Shown: positions 1 through 9,222 of the stretch, one piece after another | How the letters are laid out: every line of letters starts with the position of its first letter | Position numbering within the stretch: the first letter of the stretch is position 1 | NCBI RefSeq assembly: GCF_003688915.1 | Contig: NZ_REFU01000001.1 | Coordinates: 3,844,001-3,908,000 of the forward strand | Source: Rhodococcus sp. SBT000017 | Lineage (GTDB): Bacteria; Actinomycetota; Actinomycetes; Mycobacteriales; Mycobacteriaceae | Reading direction: 5' to 3' | DNA: 64,000 nt | The notes under the pieces: model-generated | The model's input: only the letters and a program-made list of their open reading frames with translations | Database searches by the model: none | Told to the model about the DNA's origin: nothing | Position numbers and translations under genes: made by a program

Positions 1-714
1 AGCCCGACACTTCTCGAGCGCATGCGGAGACTCGGTTTCGATGTGACCCACTTCTACGGTCTGACCGAGACCTACGGACCGGGGATGATCTGCGACTGGC
101 CGCCGGAATGGGACGTGCTCGATTCGGCGGAGCAAGCCCGCCTTCGCGCGCGGCAGGGGGTTCCTACCATGATCTCGACGCGGGCTCGGGTCATCACGGC
201 GGACGGCGACGCTCCGGCGGACGGTTGGACGGTCGGTGAGATCGCGTTCCGCGGTAACGGCGTGATGCTCGGCTACTTCAAGGACCCGGAGGGCACGTCG
301 GCCGCGGCCCCAGACGGCTGGTTCCGCAGCGGTGACCTAGGAGTCATGCATGCTGACGGCTTCATCGAGCTTCGTGACCGCAGCAAGGACGTCATCATCT
401 CGGGAGGAGAGAACATCTCCTCGGTCGAGGTGGAGCAGGCCATTGCCGCGCACCCCGCTGTCCTCGAAGTGGCAGTCATCGGCGTTCCCGACGCGCGGTG
501 GGGCGAAGTTCCCGCGGCGTATGTCACCCTGCACGAGGGGAGCATCGCGACGGCGGAAGAGGTGATCGCGCACGTCCGATACCGCCTGGCGGGGTTCAAG
601 ACGCCCAAGCAGGTCTACTTCGGACAACTGCCCCATACGTCGACCGGCAAGATCCAGAAGTTCGCCCTGCGCGAGCGCGCGTGGGCCGAGGAGTCCTCGC
701 GGATCAGGTCTTGA
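1..714 (+). CDS. Acyl-CoA synthetase / AMP-dependent ligase, C-terminal part (5' end outside window)
   Basis: The frame is open from the first base, so this is the last 237 residues of a larger protein. It carries hallmarks of the adenylate-forming (ANL) family: the GLTE motif near nt 58-69, the hinge region with SGDLG and DRSKD around nt 328-390, and the C-terminal catalytic lysine motif STGKIQK near nt 640-660. Such enzymes activate a carboxylic acid with ATP and load it onto coenzyme A. The exact acid cannot be told from this fragment; medium or long fatty acids are the usual substrates of FadD-type members. The gene converges on the emb genes and ends 18 bp before a strong hairpin. Confidence 0.9.
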   Translation, partial: SPTLLERMRRLGFDVTHFYGLTETYGPGMICDWPPEWDVLDSAEQARLRARQGVPTMISTRARVITADGDAPADGWTVGEIAFRGNGVMLGYFKDPEGTSAAAPDGWFRSGDLGVMHADGFIELRDRSKDVIISGGENISSVEVEQAIAAHPAVLEVAVIGVPDARWGEVPAAYVTLHEGSIATAEEVIAHVRYRLAGFKTPKQVYFGQLPHTSTGKIQKFALRERAWAEESSRIRS

Positions 715-732
715 GCGAGTAACTGTCCGACA

Positions 733-760
733 GCCGGCCCCACGATCGCGTGGGGCCGGC
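733..760. terminator. Bidirectional terminator-like hairpin between convergent genes
   Basis: A perfect 12-bp stem (GCCGGCCCCACG and its complement) closes a 4-nt ATCG loop. It sits in the gap between the convergent acyl-CoA synthetase and emb genes. No T-run follows, as is common for actinobacterial terminators, so activity is inferred from placement and stem strength. Confidence 0.7.
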
Positions 761-765
761 CGAAG

Positions 766-3700
766 TCAGTCCTCGAAAACTCGCAGTTGGCCGTCTTTGT
801 ACCAACCCGAACGGGTGACGTCAGCAGTGTTCACGTCGGCGGGCACGGCGCTGGGGTAGTACTGCTCGTAGCGTTCGAGTGATCCCCAGTCCCTGGCCCA
901 GTCGTTGTCGAGGTACGTGGGGATGGCGACGGGCTTGGCGAGCAGTTCGGACCAGCCCAGTGGGCCGCCGTTCTCGCCGGATTGCCAGGTGTCGGTGGAG
1001 CTGACGGCGAGTGGGCGGTCGGGGAGGATGCGGTATCCGGGTACCTCGGCGACGCCGTTTCGGTGGTCGAAGGGGCGTTGGCACGGGAATTGCAGTCCGA
1101 CGGCCCAGTCGAGCAGTACGGGCTGATCGCTGCCGATGAGGGTGTTCAGATTCTCCATCACGGGCACCCGGGGCGGGGTGAACGCGAGCCATTGGTCGCC
1201 GGTGAGGTTGGGGTCGTTGGCGACGATGCGGACGGCGTCGGCGTCGGGTGCGATGTCCGCCAACGGGATTCGGAGGTTACGCCACGAGGGTGCGGGTCCG
1301 ATGTCGCGCGGCAGGTAGGTGCCCTGTGCCTGGACGCTTCCGTCGGCCTGGCGCTTGCCGTATTCGAGCAGTAGGGATTGTCCGTAGGTGAGGGCTCCGG
1401 TGTCGTCGTAGGACCAGATGCGTCCGGCTGCGGAGAAGACGACCAGGGGAGCGTCGTCGCTGCGGGCGGGTAGCTGGTACCAGGTCGAGGTGGCCGCGGC
1501 CGGCTCCTGGACGCCTTCCTGGTAGGAGCCGAGGACGGGGGTGGTGGCCGGGTCGAGACCGAAGGGCAGGGCGGCGGAGGAGCCGTTGACGCCCACTTCG
1601 CCGGTGCCTCCTGCAGTTCCGGAGCTCTGGCCTTCCTCGAAGGCGGGTCCGACGGACTGTTGGTCGGTATTGCCTTGTCCTGGTTTGACTTCCACGGCGT
1701 CGGCGCTGAGGTCGCTGGGAACGCCGTTGGCAGTGAAGTTTCGCAGTGTGCTGCTCGATCCGCCGAGGGGTCCTGCGACGGGGTCGAATTCCTCGGGCAG
1801 CGGGCTCAGTACACCTGCGTTGGGGTTCGATTCGACGAGGACGTCGTTGGCGAGTCCGCACGAATTGCCCAGAACTGATTGCACATTCGAGCGGGCCAGC
1901 GAGTAGGCGGGATACTGCGAGACGGCTCCCTTGACGAGCGAGAGCACCTCGAACAGCACCATGATTCCGGCGATGACGGTCAGCGGTGCGGCGGCGAACT
2001 TACGGATGCGCTTGCCGCGCGCAGACGTCGGTTTCGGTTGTGGGGGAGCGTATCCCTCGCGTAGATATTGGAATGCGGCGACGGCGAGGACGAGCCCGAA
2101 CAGGATGAGGAACAGGGTTCCCGATTCGTTGCCGCTCAGCGATACCGTCTTGTCGAACCACGGCACGCCGTAGCTCGAGACGTACCAGTAGCCGTTGATG
2201 CCCGAGAACGACAGTGCGAGAACGAACATCAGCCCGGCGGTGAACAGCGATCGGTTGCGTCGCGAGCGCAGTGCGCTGGCCGAGACGGCGACTGCGGTCA
2301 GGGCGGCGAGTCCACCGGCGATTCCGGCGTAGGAACCGAAGTGGTGAGTCCACTTGGTGGGGTTGAACATCATGAAGAAGATGGTGCCGAGCACGACGCC
2401 GAGAAGCCTCCAGGCCGGCCCGTTCGCGATACCGGGGATGCGTCGGCGACGAAGCAGAACGAACAGTGTGGTGAACAGGCACAGGATCATCGTCAGGAAT
2501 GCGAAGCGGCGTGCGACGGAGCCGTCGACGGTCTGCACGAAGAGGTAGTAGTAGCGCAGGAAGTCCTGGTACCAGGCCTCGTTGGGGCCGATGATGGTGC
2601 GGACTCGGGTGGACTCGATGACCGTCGCGTACGTCTGGTCGGCGAACACGACCACGAGAACCAGTACGCCTGCCGCGGCCAACGGTGCCAGCATCGCGAG
2701 GGTGCCGACCTGGCGGTGGCGTCGGACGACGATGCGCGCGATGGGCCGGGCCCCGGCGAGAAGTGCTGCCACACACATCAATCCGGTCGGCGCTGCGGCG
2801 AGGGTGAAGGCTCCGATGAGACATGCCGCGGCTGCGGGGAGCAGTCGTCCGGTGGCGATGGATCGTTCCACCGAGCACCAGGTGAGGAGTGCGCCCAGAG
2901 CGACGATCGGCTCGGGACGAAGTCCGTTGTTGTACGGCAGCCAGAACGCGAGGAACACCAGTCCGCCGGTCCACAGGGCGACATTGGATTTGCGTACGGC
3001 GCGGCCGAGGCGTGGCACCACCTCACGGCTGATCACCATCCAGCACAGGACGCCTGCGATGAGGGCTGGTAGACGCATCCACGGGCTGGCGGTCGAGATC
3101 TTGGCGAAGACGGCGAGTACGTCGTAGTACCAGCCGAACGGGGCCTCGGGTACGCCGAACCAGCGGAAGTAGTTGGCCATGTAGCCGGAGTGATCGGCGG
3201 CGCGGGCCATCGTGAGCAGGTAGCCGTCGTCCGAGGTATTGGCACCGACGAAGTGCCAACCCACCAGAACGCCGAGAACGGTGACGTCGACGCCGGTGAA
3301 TTTCCACCAGTGGGAGGGGAAGAAGCGGCGGTGCGCGCGGCCGTCGGTGCCGTCGAGCCGTCCGAGTGCGCCGATGGCCAGCAAGGTGCATGCGATCGCG
3401 AGGATCATGATCAGCGACTTGAGCAACGTCGGCGACGACGAGAAGCGCGAGTCGACGTCGACGGTGACGGACATGTCGGCCGGGGCCGCGCCGCTGAGAT
3501 CGCTGAAGATGCCGACGACCTGGGGGCGCAGATCGCCGTCGAGCCGGCCCTGCAGAGGCTGCCCGTCATCATCGGTCAGTCCGGTGAAGGCCGCGGAGGT
3601 GTACTGGTCGTTCGAGGTGATCTCGATGGCCGCGCAGCGGGTGCTCTGGACGTCGGCGCGAGGTGCCGTCGCGACGACGACGTTGCGGTCCAGAACGTCG

Positions 3701-4083
3701 ACGTTCTGTTCGCCGACGCGAACGAACAGACTGTTCAGTGCTGCGCCTTCACCCTGCGGGGGCGCCGTCGCCAGCAGCAACCCGCCCGACGCGGGGAGTG
3801 CTGCGACGGCAGAGCACGGGAGGGTCGCAGTGAGGCTCAGGGGTGCCTGGGACACCAGCGGGGCGTCCACGTCCTGCAGGAGCCCGTTCTGCGGCCATTC
3901 GATGGTCGCCGTGGTCTGAGTGACGGGTGCGAACGGAGTGATCAGCGCGAACAGCACACCGAGCACGCCTGCCACCATGGCCATCAGCCGGGGAACTCGT
4001 ACCTGAGCACGAAGTTCGTCCGAGGCTCCCAGTGGAGCGGGGACGGGTGGACCAGCTGATGAATCTGTCACGACGTCGGGCAC
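766..4083 (-). CDS. Arabinosyltransferase, Emb family (first of two)
   Basis: This 1105-residue membrane protein has the length and layout of EmbA/B/C (GT53). An N-terminal transmembrane helix is followed by a periplasmic domain, a multi-helix GT-C core, and a roughly 400-residue C-terminal carbohydrate-binding region. The GT-C acidic motif is visible as GANTSDDGYLLTMARAADH near residues 280-297; in mycobacterial EmbB this loop holds the catalytic Asp and the ethambutol-resistance position Met306, and Met is conserved here. Emb proteins use decaprenyl-phosphoryl-arabinose to build the arabinan of arabinogalactan and lipoarabinomannan. The start is a GTG at 4083; a GTG at 4071 is an alternative. 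Which of EmbA, EmbB or EmbC it matches best cannot be settled by eye. Confidence 0.93.
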   Translation of the reverse strand: MPDVVTDSSAGPPVPAPLGASDELRAQVRVPRLMAMVAGVLGVLFALITPFAPVTQTTATIEWPQNGLLQDVDAPLVSQAPLSLTATLPCSAVAALPASGGLLLATAPPQGEGAALNSLFVRVGEQNVDVLDRNVVVATAPRADVQSTRCAAIEITSNDQYTSAAFTGLTDDDGQPLQGRLDGDLRPQVVGIFSDLSGAAPADMSVTVDVDSRFSSSPTLLKSLIMILAIACTLLAIGALGRLDGTDGRAHRRFFPSHWWKFTGVDVTVLGVLVGWHFVGANTSDDGYLLTMARAADHSGYMANYFRWFGVPEAPFGWYYDVLAVFAKISTASPWMRLPALIAGVLCWMVISREVVPRLGRAVRKSNVALWTGGLVFLAFWLPYNNGLRPEPIVALGALLTWCSVERSIATGRLLPAAAACLIGAFTLAAAPTGLMCVAALLAGARPIARIVVRRHRQVGTLAMLAPLAAAGVLVLVVVFADQTYATVIESTRVRTIIGPNEAWYQDFLRYYYLFVQTVDGSVARRFAFLTMILCLFTTLFVLLRRRRIPGIANGPAWRLLGVVLGTIFFMMFNPTKWTHHFGSYAGIAGGLAALTAVAVSASALRSRRNRSLFTAGLMFVLALSFSGINGYWYVSSYGVPWFDKTVSLSGNESGTLFLILFGLVLAVAAFQYLREGYAPPQPKPTSARGKRIRKFAAAPLTVIAGIMVLFEVLSLVKGAVSQYPAYSLARSNVQSVLGNSCGLANDVLVESNPNAGVLSPLPEEFDPVAGPLGGSSSTLRNFTANGVPSDLSADAVEVKPGQGNTDQQSVGPAFEEGQSSGTAGGTGEVGVNGSSAALPFGLDPATTPVLGSYQEGVQEPAAATSTWYQLPARSDDAPLVVFSAAGRIWSYDDTGALTYGQSLLLEYGKRQADGSVQAQGTYLPRDIGPAPSWRNLRIPLADIAPDADAVRIVANDPNLTGDQWLAFTPPRVPVMENLNTLIGSDQPVLLDWAVGLQFPCQRPFDHRNGVAEVPGYRILPDRPLAVSSTDTWQSGENGGPLGWSELLAKPVAIPTYLDNDWARDWGSLERYEQYYPSAVPADVNTADVTRSGWYKDGQLRVFED

Positions 4084-4158
4084 GAGAGTCGATGTTATGC
4101 GAGCGTGACGAAGAGGTCACACAGGCACCGTCCCCGGAATAGTTCCAGAACCAGGGAA

Positions 4159-7100
4159 TCAGTCTGTTTTCATCGGTCCGTCGCTGGCCAATCCGGACCG
4201 AGACCGCTGCTCGACGGCGATATCGGCCGTCGCCGCGTCGGGATCGAGTGGCATGTATCTCTCGATGGATCCCCAGTCTCGGGAGTAGTCGTCGGCGAGA
4301 TACGACGGCAGTGTCTGTGCACCGAGAAGCAGTTCCGTCCAGCCGAGCGGGCCGCCGCCGATCGAGTCCTGCCAGGCGTTGGTGGATTCGGCACCGGTGC
4401 GGTCGGGCAGGATGCGGTACTGCGGTACCTCGGCGACGCCGTCGCGATGATCGAACGGGCGCTGGCACGGAAACGCGAGTCCGACGGCCCAGTCCAGCAA
4501 CACCGGATCGGTCGATCCGACCAACGAGTTGAGCGTCTGTGTCTTCGGGACGCGCGGTGGGGTGACGGCGAGCCATTGATCGCCGGCCAGGTCGTTGTCC
4601 TCGGCGGCGATGCGCACGACGTCCGCGTCGGCCGGAAGATCGTTCATCGGGACCCGCAGGTTGCGCCACGACGGCGACGGACCGATGTCGAGTGGGGTGA
4701 TCCGTCCCAGCGCGAGCACGTCATCGCCGTCGCGGCGTCCATACTCCAGTTCGACGCGTTGGCCCGGGCTGACGATGCCGTCCTTGTCCACCGAGCGGAT
4801 GCGGCCTGCGGCGGCGATGGCGATCAGGTCGCCGCGGTCGGTGTCGGAAAGCTGGTACCAGCCGGAGGTCAGCGATGCGGGCTCGGTGGCTCCGAAGCTG
4901 CCCAGTACCGGAGTGGTGGCAGGATTCAAGCCGAACGGCAAAGCGACTGTGCTGCCGTTGATTCCGACGTTCTCGTTGGTTCCGCCGGAGGTGCCCGCAG
5001 AGTTCGACGAGGTGGCCGCCGCGCTCTGTTCGGAGTCCTCGGGTCGGATGGAGTTGGCGCTGCCCTGGGCGGTGTCCTCGGAGTCTGCGGTCAGATCCTG
5101 GGCGACGCCGTCGGGGGTGAAGCCGGTACTCCCACCGGCACCCAAGGCGTCGGCCGCTGGATCGATCGGTTGCAGGACCGAGCCGTTGACGTCGGTTTCC
5201 ACCTGCACGTCACCGGCTAGTCCGCACGAGTTTCCGGCGAGCGCCGAGAAGTTCGAGCGGGCGATCGAGTATGCAGGGTATTGCGCCACAGCACCTTTGA
5301 CGAAGGAGAGCACCTCGAAGGCGACGACGCCGCCGGCGACGATGGTCAGTGCGGACGGCGCGAAGCGTCGACGCGTGGTGGGTTCTTTTCTGCGATAAGG
5401 CAATCGGACGTGCTGATAGGCGGCGTAGAGCAGCGTCAGAACCGTCAGGCCGAGCAGGATCGTCGAAAAGCCCTTTCCGGCAATGGACGGCGGTTTGTCG
5501 AACCATGGAATTCCGTAGCTCGAGACGTACCACCACCCGTTGGAGCTGGTGAATGCCACCGCCGTCAGGAACAGCACGGCGGCGGTGAACAGTGTTCTGT
5601 TGCGCGGAGAACGGACGGTCGCCGCGGTCACGGCAACGGCGGCCAGCGCGGCCAACGATGCCGCGAGACCGGCGTACACACCGAAGTGGTGGGTCCACTT
5701 GGTGGGCGTGAACATCATCAAAGCCAGTGCGCCCAGGATGATTCCGAGGATCCGACGCGACGGCCCGGTGGCGGTCCCGGGGATGCGTCCGTTCTTGCGG
5801 AGCATCACCGCGATACACACGACGATGCACAGCAGCATCGCGAACATGCCGAATCGTCGGGCGAGCGAGCCGTCGGGCGAGATGGTCATCAGTGCGTCCC
5901 AGCGGACGCGTTCTTCGAACCACGGCACGTTCGGTCCGATGGCCGAGCGCACCCGGGTCGCTTCGAGCACGGTGCTCAGAGTCTGGTCGGCGAAGATCGC
6001 GATCAGCACCGCCGTTCCCGACGCCACCAGCGGCGCGAGAACTGCGAGCAGCCCCACCTCTCGCGCTCGTTTGATGACGATCATCACCAGCGGTCGCAGT
6101 CCGGCGAGCAGCGCGGCGACGGCGATCAGCCCGGTCGGTCCGGCGGCGAGCGAGAACGCGGCAATCAGGGTGCCGACCGCGGCGGGCAACAGTCGTCCGG
6201 TGGCGATTGCGCGCTCGATCGAGCACCACGTCAACAGTGCGCCGAGGGCGATGATAGGTTCGGGGCGCAGCCCGTTGTTGTAGGGCAGCCAGAACGCGAG
6301 GAATACCAGTCCGGCGGTCCACAGTGCGACGCGGTTGGTGAGCACTGCGCGGCCGAGGCGGGGGATGACCTCGCGGCTGATGACCAGCCAGCACAGCAGC
6401 GCCGCGATGGTAGCGGGCAAGCGCATCCAGATGCTGGCCGTGCTGATCTTGGCGAGTGCGGCGAGCATGTCGTAGTACGGCATGCCGAACGGCGCTTCGG
6501 GGACGCCGAACCAGCGGAAGTAGTTGGCCATGTAGCCGGCGTTCTCGGAGACGCGGGCCATGTTGAGCAGGTAGCCGTCGTCGGAGGTGTTCGCGCCGAT
6601 GAAGTGCCACAGCACCAGCACACCCACCACGACCGCGTCGACGCCGGTGATCGACTTCCAGCGCGAGGGGAGGAATCGGCGGTGGCGTCGACCGTCCATG
6701 CTGTCGAGTCGGTGCAGCGCGAACAGGGATGCGATCACAGCGAGCGCGCCGACGATCATGGCCAGCAACTTGAATGTGGTGGGGCTCGAGGAGTAGCGCG
6801 AGTCGATGTCTGCGCGCACGTTCAGGCCGTCGACCGGTGCGGTGAGGTCGGTGTAGATGCCGACGACCTGCGGGCGGATGTCGCCGTCCACGGTGCTTGG
6901 CTCGCCGTCGAGGTCGACGACGGTGCTGGCGGCGTTCGAGGACACCGTCAGTGCGCAGTTCTCGGACAGCTCGGAAACGGGAGTTTCGGCGAGGACGCGC
7001 TCACGCAGCAGAACCTGCAGTCGGCCGTCGTCGACCCGCACGATCAGTGCCTTCTGCTCGGTCTTCGCAGCCGCGATGGGTGCGGTGGAAATCAGTGTGC

Positions 7101-7335
7101 CGCCGTCGGCGAGAGCAGTGGCCGCGCTGCACGGAACGGTTGCTTCGAAGTCGACGGGCGAGTAGCTCACCAGCGGGGCATTGACGCTGCCGAACGAGCT
7201 CTGCGGCCACGAGAGGGTGGCAACGTCCTGTTGAACCGGCAGCAGTGGAGTCGCGATGGCGAGAATCGCACCGATGATGCCGGTGACGATCGCTATCAGC
7301 CGGGAGGTCTTGAGGTTCGGAGCGGTCTCGGGCAC
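4159..7335 (-). CDS. Arabinosyltransferase, Emb family (second of two)
   Basis: A second GT53 arabinosyltransferase of 1058 residues, clearly paralogous to its downstream neighbour: both share GANTSDDGYLL, YFRWFGVPEAPFG, PYNNGLRPEPI and PTKWTHHFG motifs. It is expected to add arabinofuranose from decaprenyl-phosphoryl-arabinose on the outer face of the membrane. I chose the GTG at 7335 (protein starting VPETAPNLKTS), which places the first transmembrane helix near the N terminus as in other Emb proteins and leaves only a 14-bp overlap with the gene upstream; an ATG at 7407 would add a poorly Emb-like extension and overlap that gene more. It lies 75 bp upstream of the first emb gene on the same strand, so the two probably form one transcript. 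Confidence 0.92.
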   Translation of the reverse strand: MPETAPNLKTSRLIAIVTGIIGAILAIATPLLPVQQDVATLSWPQSSFGSVNAPLVSYSPVDFEATVPCSAATALADGGTLISTAPIAAAKTEQKALIVRVDDGRLQVLLRERVLAETPVSELSENCALTVSSNAASTVVDLDGEPSTVDGDIRPQVVGIYTDLTAPVDGLNVRADIDSRYSSSPTTFKLLAMIVGALAVIASLFALHRLDSMDGRRHRRFLPSRWKSITGVDAVVVGVLVLWHFIGANTSDDGYLLNMARVSENAGYMANYFRWFGVPEAPFGMPYYDMLAALAKISTASIWMRLPATIAALLCWLVISREVIPRLGRAVLTNRVALWTAGLVFLAFWLPYNNGLRPEPIIALGALLTWCSIERAIATGRLLPAAVGTLIAAFSLAAGPTGLIAVAALLAGLRPLVMIVIKRAREVGLLAVLAPLVASGTAVLIAIFADQTLSTVLEATRVRSAIGPNVPWFEERVRWDALMTISPDGSLARRFGMFAMLLCIVVCIAVMLRKNGRIPGTATGPSRRILGIILGALALMMFTPTKWTHHFGVYAGLAASLAALAAVAVTAATVRSPRNRTLFTAAVLFLTAVAFTSSNGWWYVSSYGIPWFDKPPSIAGKGFSTILLGLTVLTLLYAAYQHVRLPYRRKEPTTRRRFAPSALTIVAGGVVAFEVLSFVKGAVAQYPAYSIARSNFSALAGNSCGLAGDVQVETDVNGSVLQPIDPAADALGAGGSTGFTPDGVAQDLTADSEDTAQGSANSIRPEDSEQSAAATSSNSAGTSGGTNENVGINGSTVALPFGLNPATTPVLGSFGATEPASLTSGWYQLSDTDRGDLIAIAAAGRIRSVDKDGIVSPGQRVELEYGRRDGDDVLALGRITPLDIGPSPSWRNLRVPMNDLPADADVVRIAAEDNDLAGDQWLAVTPPRVPKTQTLNSLVGSTDPVLLDWAVGLAFPCQRPFDHRDGVAEVPQYRILPDRTGAESTNAWQDSIGGGPLGWTELLLGAQTLPSYLADDYSRDWGSIERYMPLDPDAATADIAVEQRSRSGLASDGPMKTD

Positions 7336-7345
7336 GCCGACGATG

Positions 7346-9115
7346 CTATGGGACGAGCGTCCGCACATCCCACACCCACACGCCGCCGGTGTATCGAGGC
7401 TCGACACCGACGAGGTCGGTGACGGTGGTGCGCAGGGCTATGGTGTTCTTGCTCGGCGGCAGCACCACGACGTCGGCCTCCCAGAAGGCCATGTCCTGCG
7501 CTGCCTGAGTGCGTTGATCCGCGGTGATCTCGGGGACGCTGCCCGAGTCGTAGACCGAGCCGAGCAGCAGCGCGGTCGGACGGTCGACGGCTCCGTACTT
7601 GGCGACCTTGTCTTCCTTGTCGCTCGGCCCGACGAAGTAGCCGGCGGCGAGCTTGAAGCCCATGTCGGCGTCCATCTGCCAGCGCAGCGGGCGGGCGTCC
7701 TCGGGTCGCGGAAGGGGAACGGTGACGACGGAACCGTCGTCGACGTAGTTCTTCCACTCACCGTCGGCGAAGAACTGCGGGGTCGGAGACTTGTCGACGG
7801 TGACCAGCGGCGTCGGGATCAGGGGTACGAGCGCGAGGGCGAGTCCGGCGATCCAGAACGCAGGCAGCGGACGAAGTCCGTTGCGGAACGTTCGATCGGT
7901 GGCCAGGACGAGCAGCAGGGCCAGGGCAGGAACCGCGCCCAACGCGAAGCGGGTCTCGAGCACGGATTCGACGAGGGGGTACTCGGCGAGCTTCGTCCAC
8001 GGCAGCGTGATGCCGGTCTCGTTCTTGCCGATCACCAGCGTTGCGCCGAGCGAGAGCACGCTCATGACGATCGCGGTGGCCGCGGCGGCACGGGCACACG
8101 CGACGCGCCACATCCACACCGCTGCAATCAGGCACAGCACCAGCAGCGGCCAGCCGAAGTACGCGTTCTCCTCGGTGGCGTTGATACGGACGTTCTGCCC
8201 CGGCGTCGCCTCGCCGCCGAGGGATTGCGTCGGGAACTGGAACAGCGCTTTGGCGTCGTTGCCCATCGGCCCGTGTTCGAGGAACGAGTACGACTGCGGG
8301 CCGAAGAACTGCCACCACAGCGGAAACGCCACGAGCGTCAACGCGATACCGGCCGACACTGCGAGTCGGGGAACGGCGTTGCGGACGGCGGGCCACAGCG
8401 AACGCGGGCGCGACAGGTAGTAGACGACGGCGAAGATGGCGAACGATATCGCGAAGATCAGGAGCGGTTCTTCGCCGAGCAGGATCTGCAGTGCGACGAT
8501 CAGGCCGAGTCCGACGGTGTTCTTGGTGGTTCCGCCGCCGTGGGCGATGCGGGTGACCAGCATCGCGATGACCGGAAGCAGGAACAGCACCACGAAATTG
8601 GGGTGACCGTTGGCGTGGGAAATGGCGCCGGGCGCAAAGCCGCACAGCGCACCGCCCATTGCCGCGGCACCCTTGGACGCGTTCAGTTGACGGGAGAACA
8701 GCCAGAACCACGCGAACGATGTGCCGGCGAGGCCGATGGTGAGGGCAATTGCCCAGGTCACCGTCGGTCCGAAGAGCAACGTGATCGGGGCCAGCGGGAT
8801 GGAGATGCCGAACATCGCGGTGTTCGCCATCAGATTCACCCCGAGCGGGTAATTCTGCAGGTCACTCGCCAAGGGGTTGCTCAGTGAAGCAACCGAATGC
8901 GCTGCGACGGAAAAGAACCACTCCCACATCGTCTGGTCCTGGCCGCTGTTGTAGAGGTAGCCGCCACCCAGATTGCGCCATTGGCCCTGCAGGACGTAGA
9001 CCGCCGCGACCAGAAATGCGGCCGCCGCAACGACGTCACCACGCCCGACGCCGGAGTGTCGAGCCGGTGCCGTTGTCGGCTGCCGCTCGAGAACTCTCTG
9101 GTCGTGGGTGGTCAT
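7346..9115 (-). CDS. Polytopic membrane protein, GT-C glycosyltransferase-like
   Basis: A 589-residue protein with about ten predicted transmembrane helices and a soluble C-terminal portion. The first extracytoplasmic loop holds acidic and aromatic residues (NSGQDQTMWEWFF near residue 60), the usual location of the catalytic acid in GT-C glycosyltransferases, and a histidine-rich SHANGHPNF motif follows near residue 180. It lies directly upstream of the two emb genes on the same strand, and its stop overlaps the chosen start of the next gene. A role in transferring a sugar to the arabinan or to another envelope glycan is inferred from position; no acceptor or donor can be named. Confidence 0.75.
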   Translation of the reverse strand: MTTHDQRVLERQPTTAPARHSGVGRGDVVAAAAFLVAAVYVLQGQWRNLGGGYLYNSGQDQTMWEWFFSVAAHSVASLSNPLASDLQNYPLGVNLMANTAMFGISIPLAPITLLFGPTVTWAIALTIGLAGTSFAWFWLFSRQLNASKGAAAMGGALCGFAPGAISHANGHPNFVVLFLLPVIAMLVTRIAHGGGTTKNTVGLGLIVALQILLGEEPLLIFAISFAIFAVVYYLSRPRSLWPAVRNAVPRLAVSAGIALTLVAFPLWWQFFGPQSYSFLEHGPMGNDAKALFQFPTQSLGGEATPGQNVRINATEENAYFGWPLLVLCLIAAVWMWRVACARAAAATAIVMSVLSLGATLVIGKNETGITLPWTKLAEYPLVESVLETRFALGAVPALALLLVLATDRTFRNGLRPLPAFWIAGLALALVPLIPTPLVTVDKSPTPQFFADGEWKNYVDDGSVVTVPLPRPEDARPLRWQMDADMGFKLAAGYFVGPSDKEDKVAKYGAVDRPTALLLGSVYDSGSVPEITADQRTQAAQDMAFWEADVVVLPPSKNTIALRTTVTDLVGVEPRYTGGVWVWDVRTLVP

Positions 9116-9222
9116 CGCGTCGAGGTTACAGAAAGATCACGGTGGGCGAAAACTCGAACGACCTGGGTCACACGGTGAGGATCCTGGCCCCCAGCGAGGT
9201 GGTGGCGGCGGTCGTCGAGTTC

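Noticed and set aside
5281..7422. Very long open frame antisense to the second emb gene (over 700 codons), and a similar one at 7256-8887
   Set aside because: Composition (Arg, Gly, His, Asp, Gln-rich) is that of the complement of high-GC coding sequence; there is no domain and the emb and GT-C genes on the other strand are certain.
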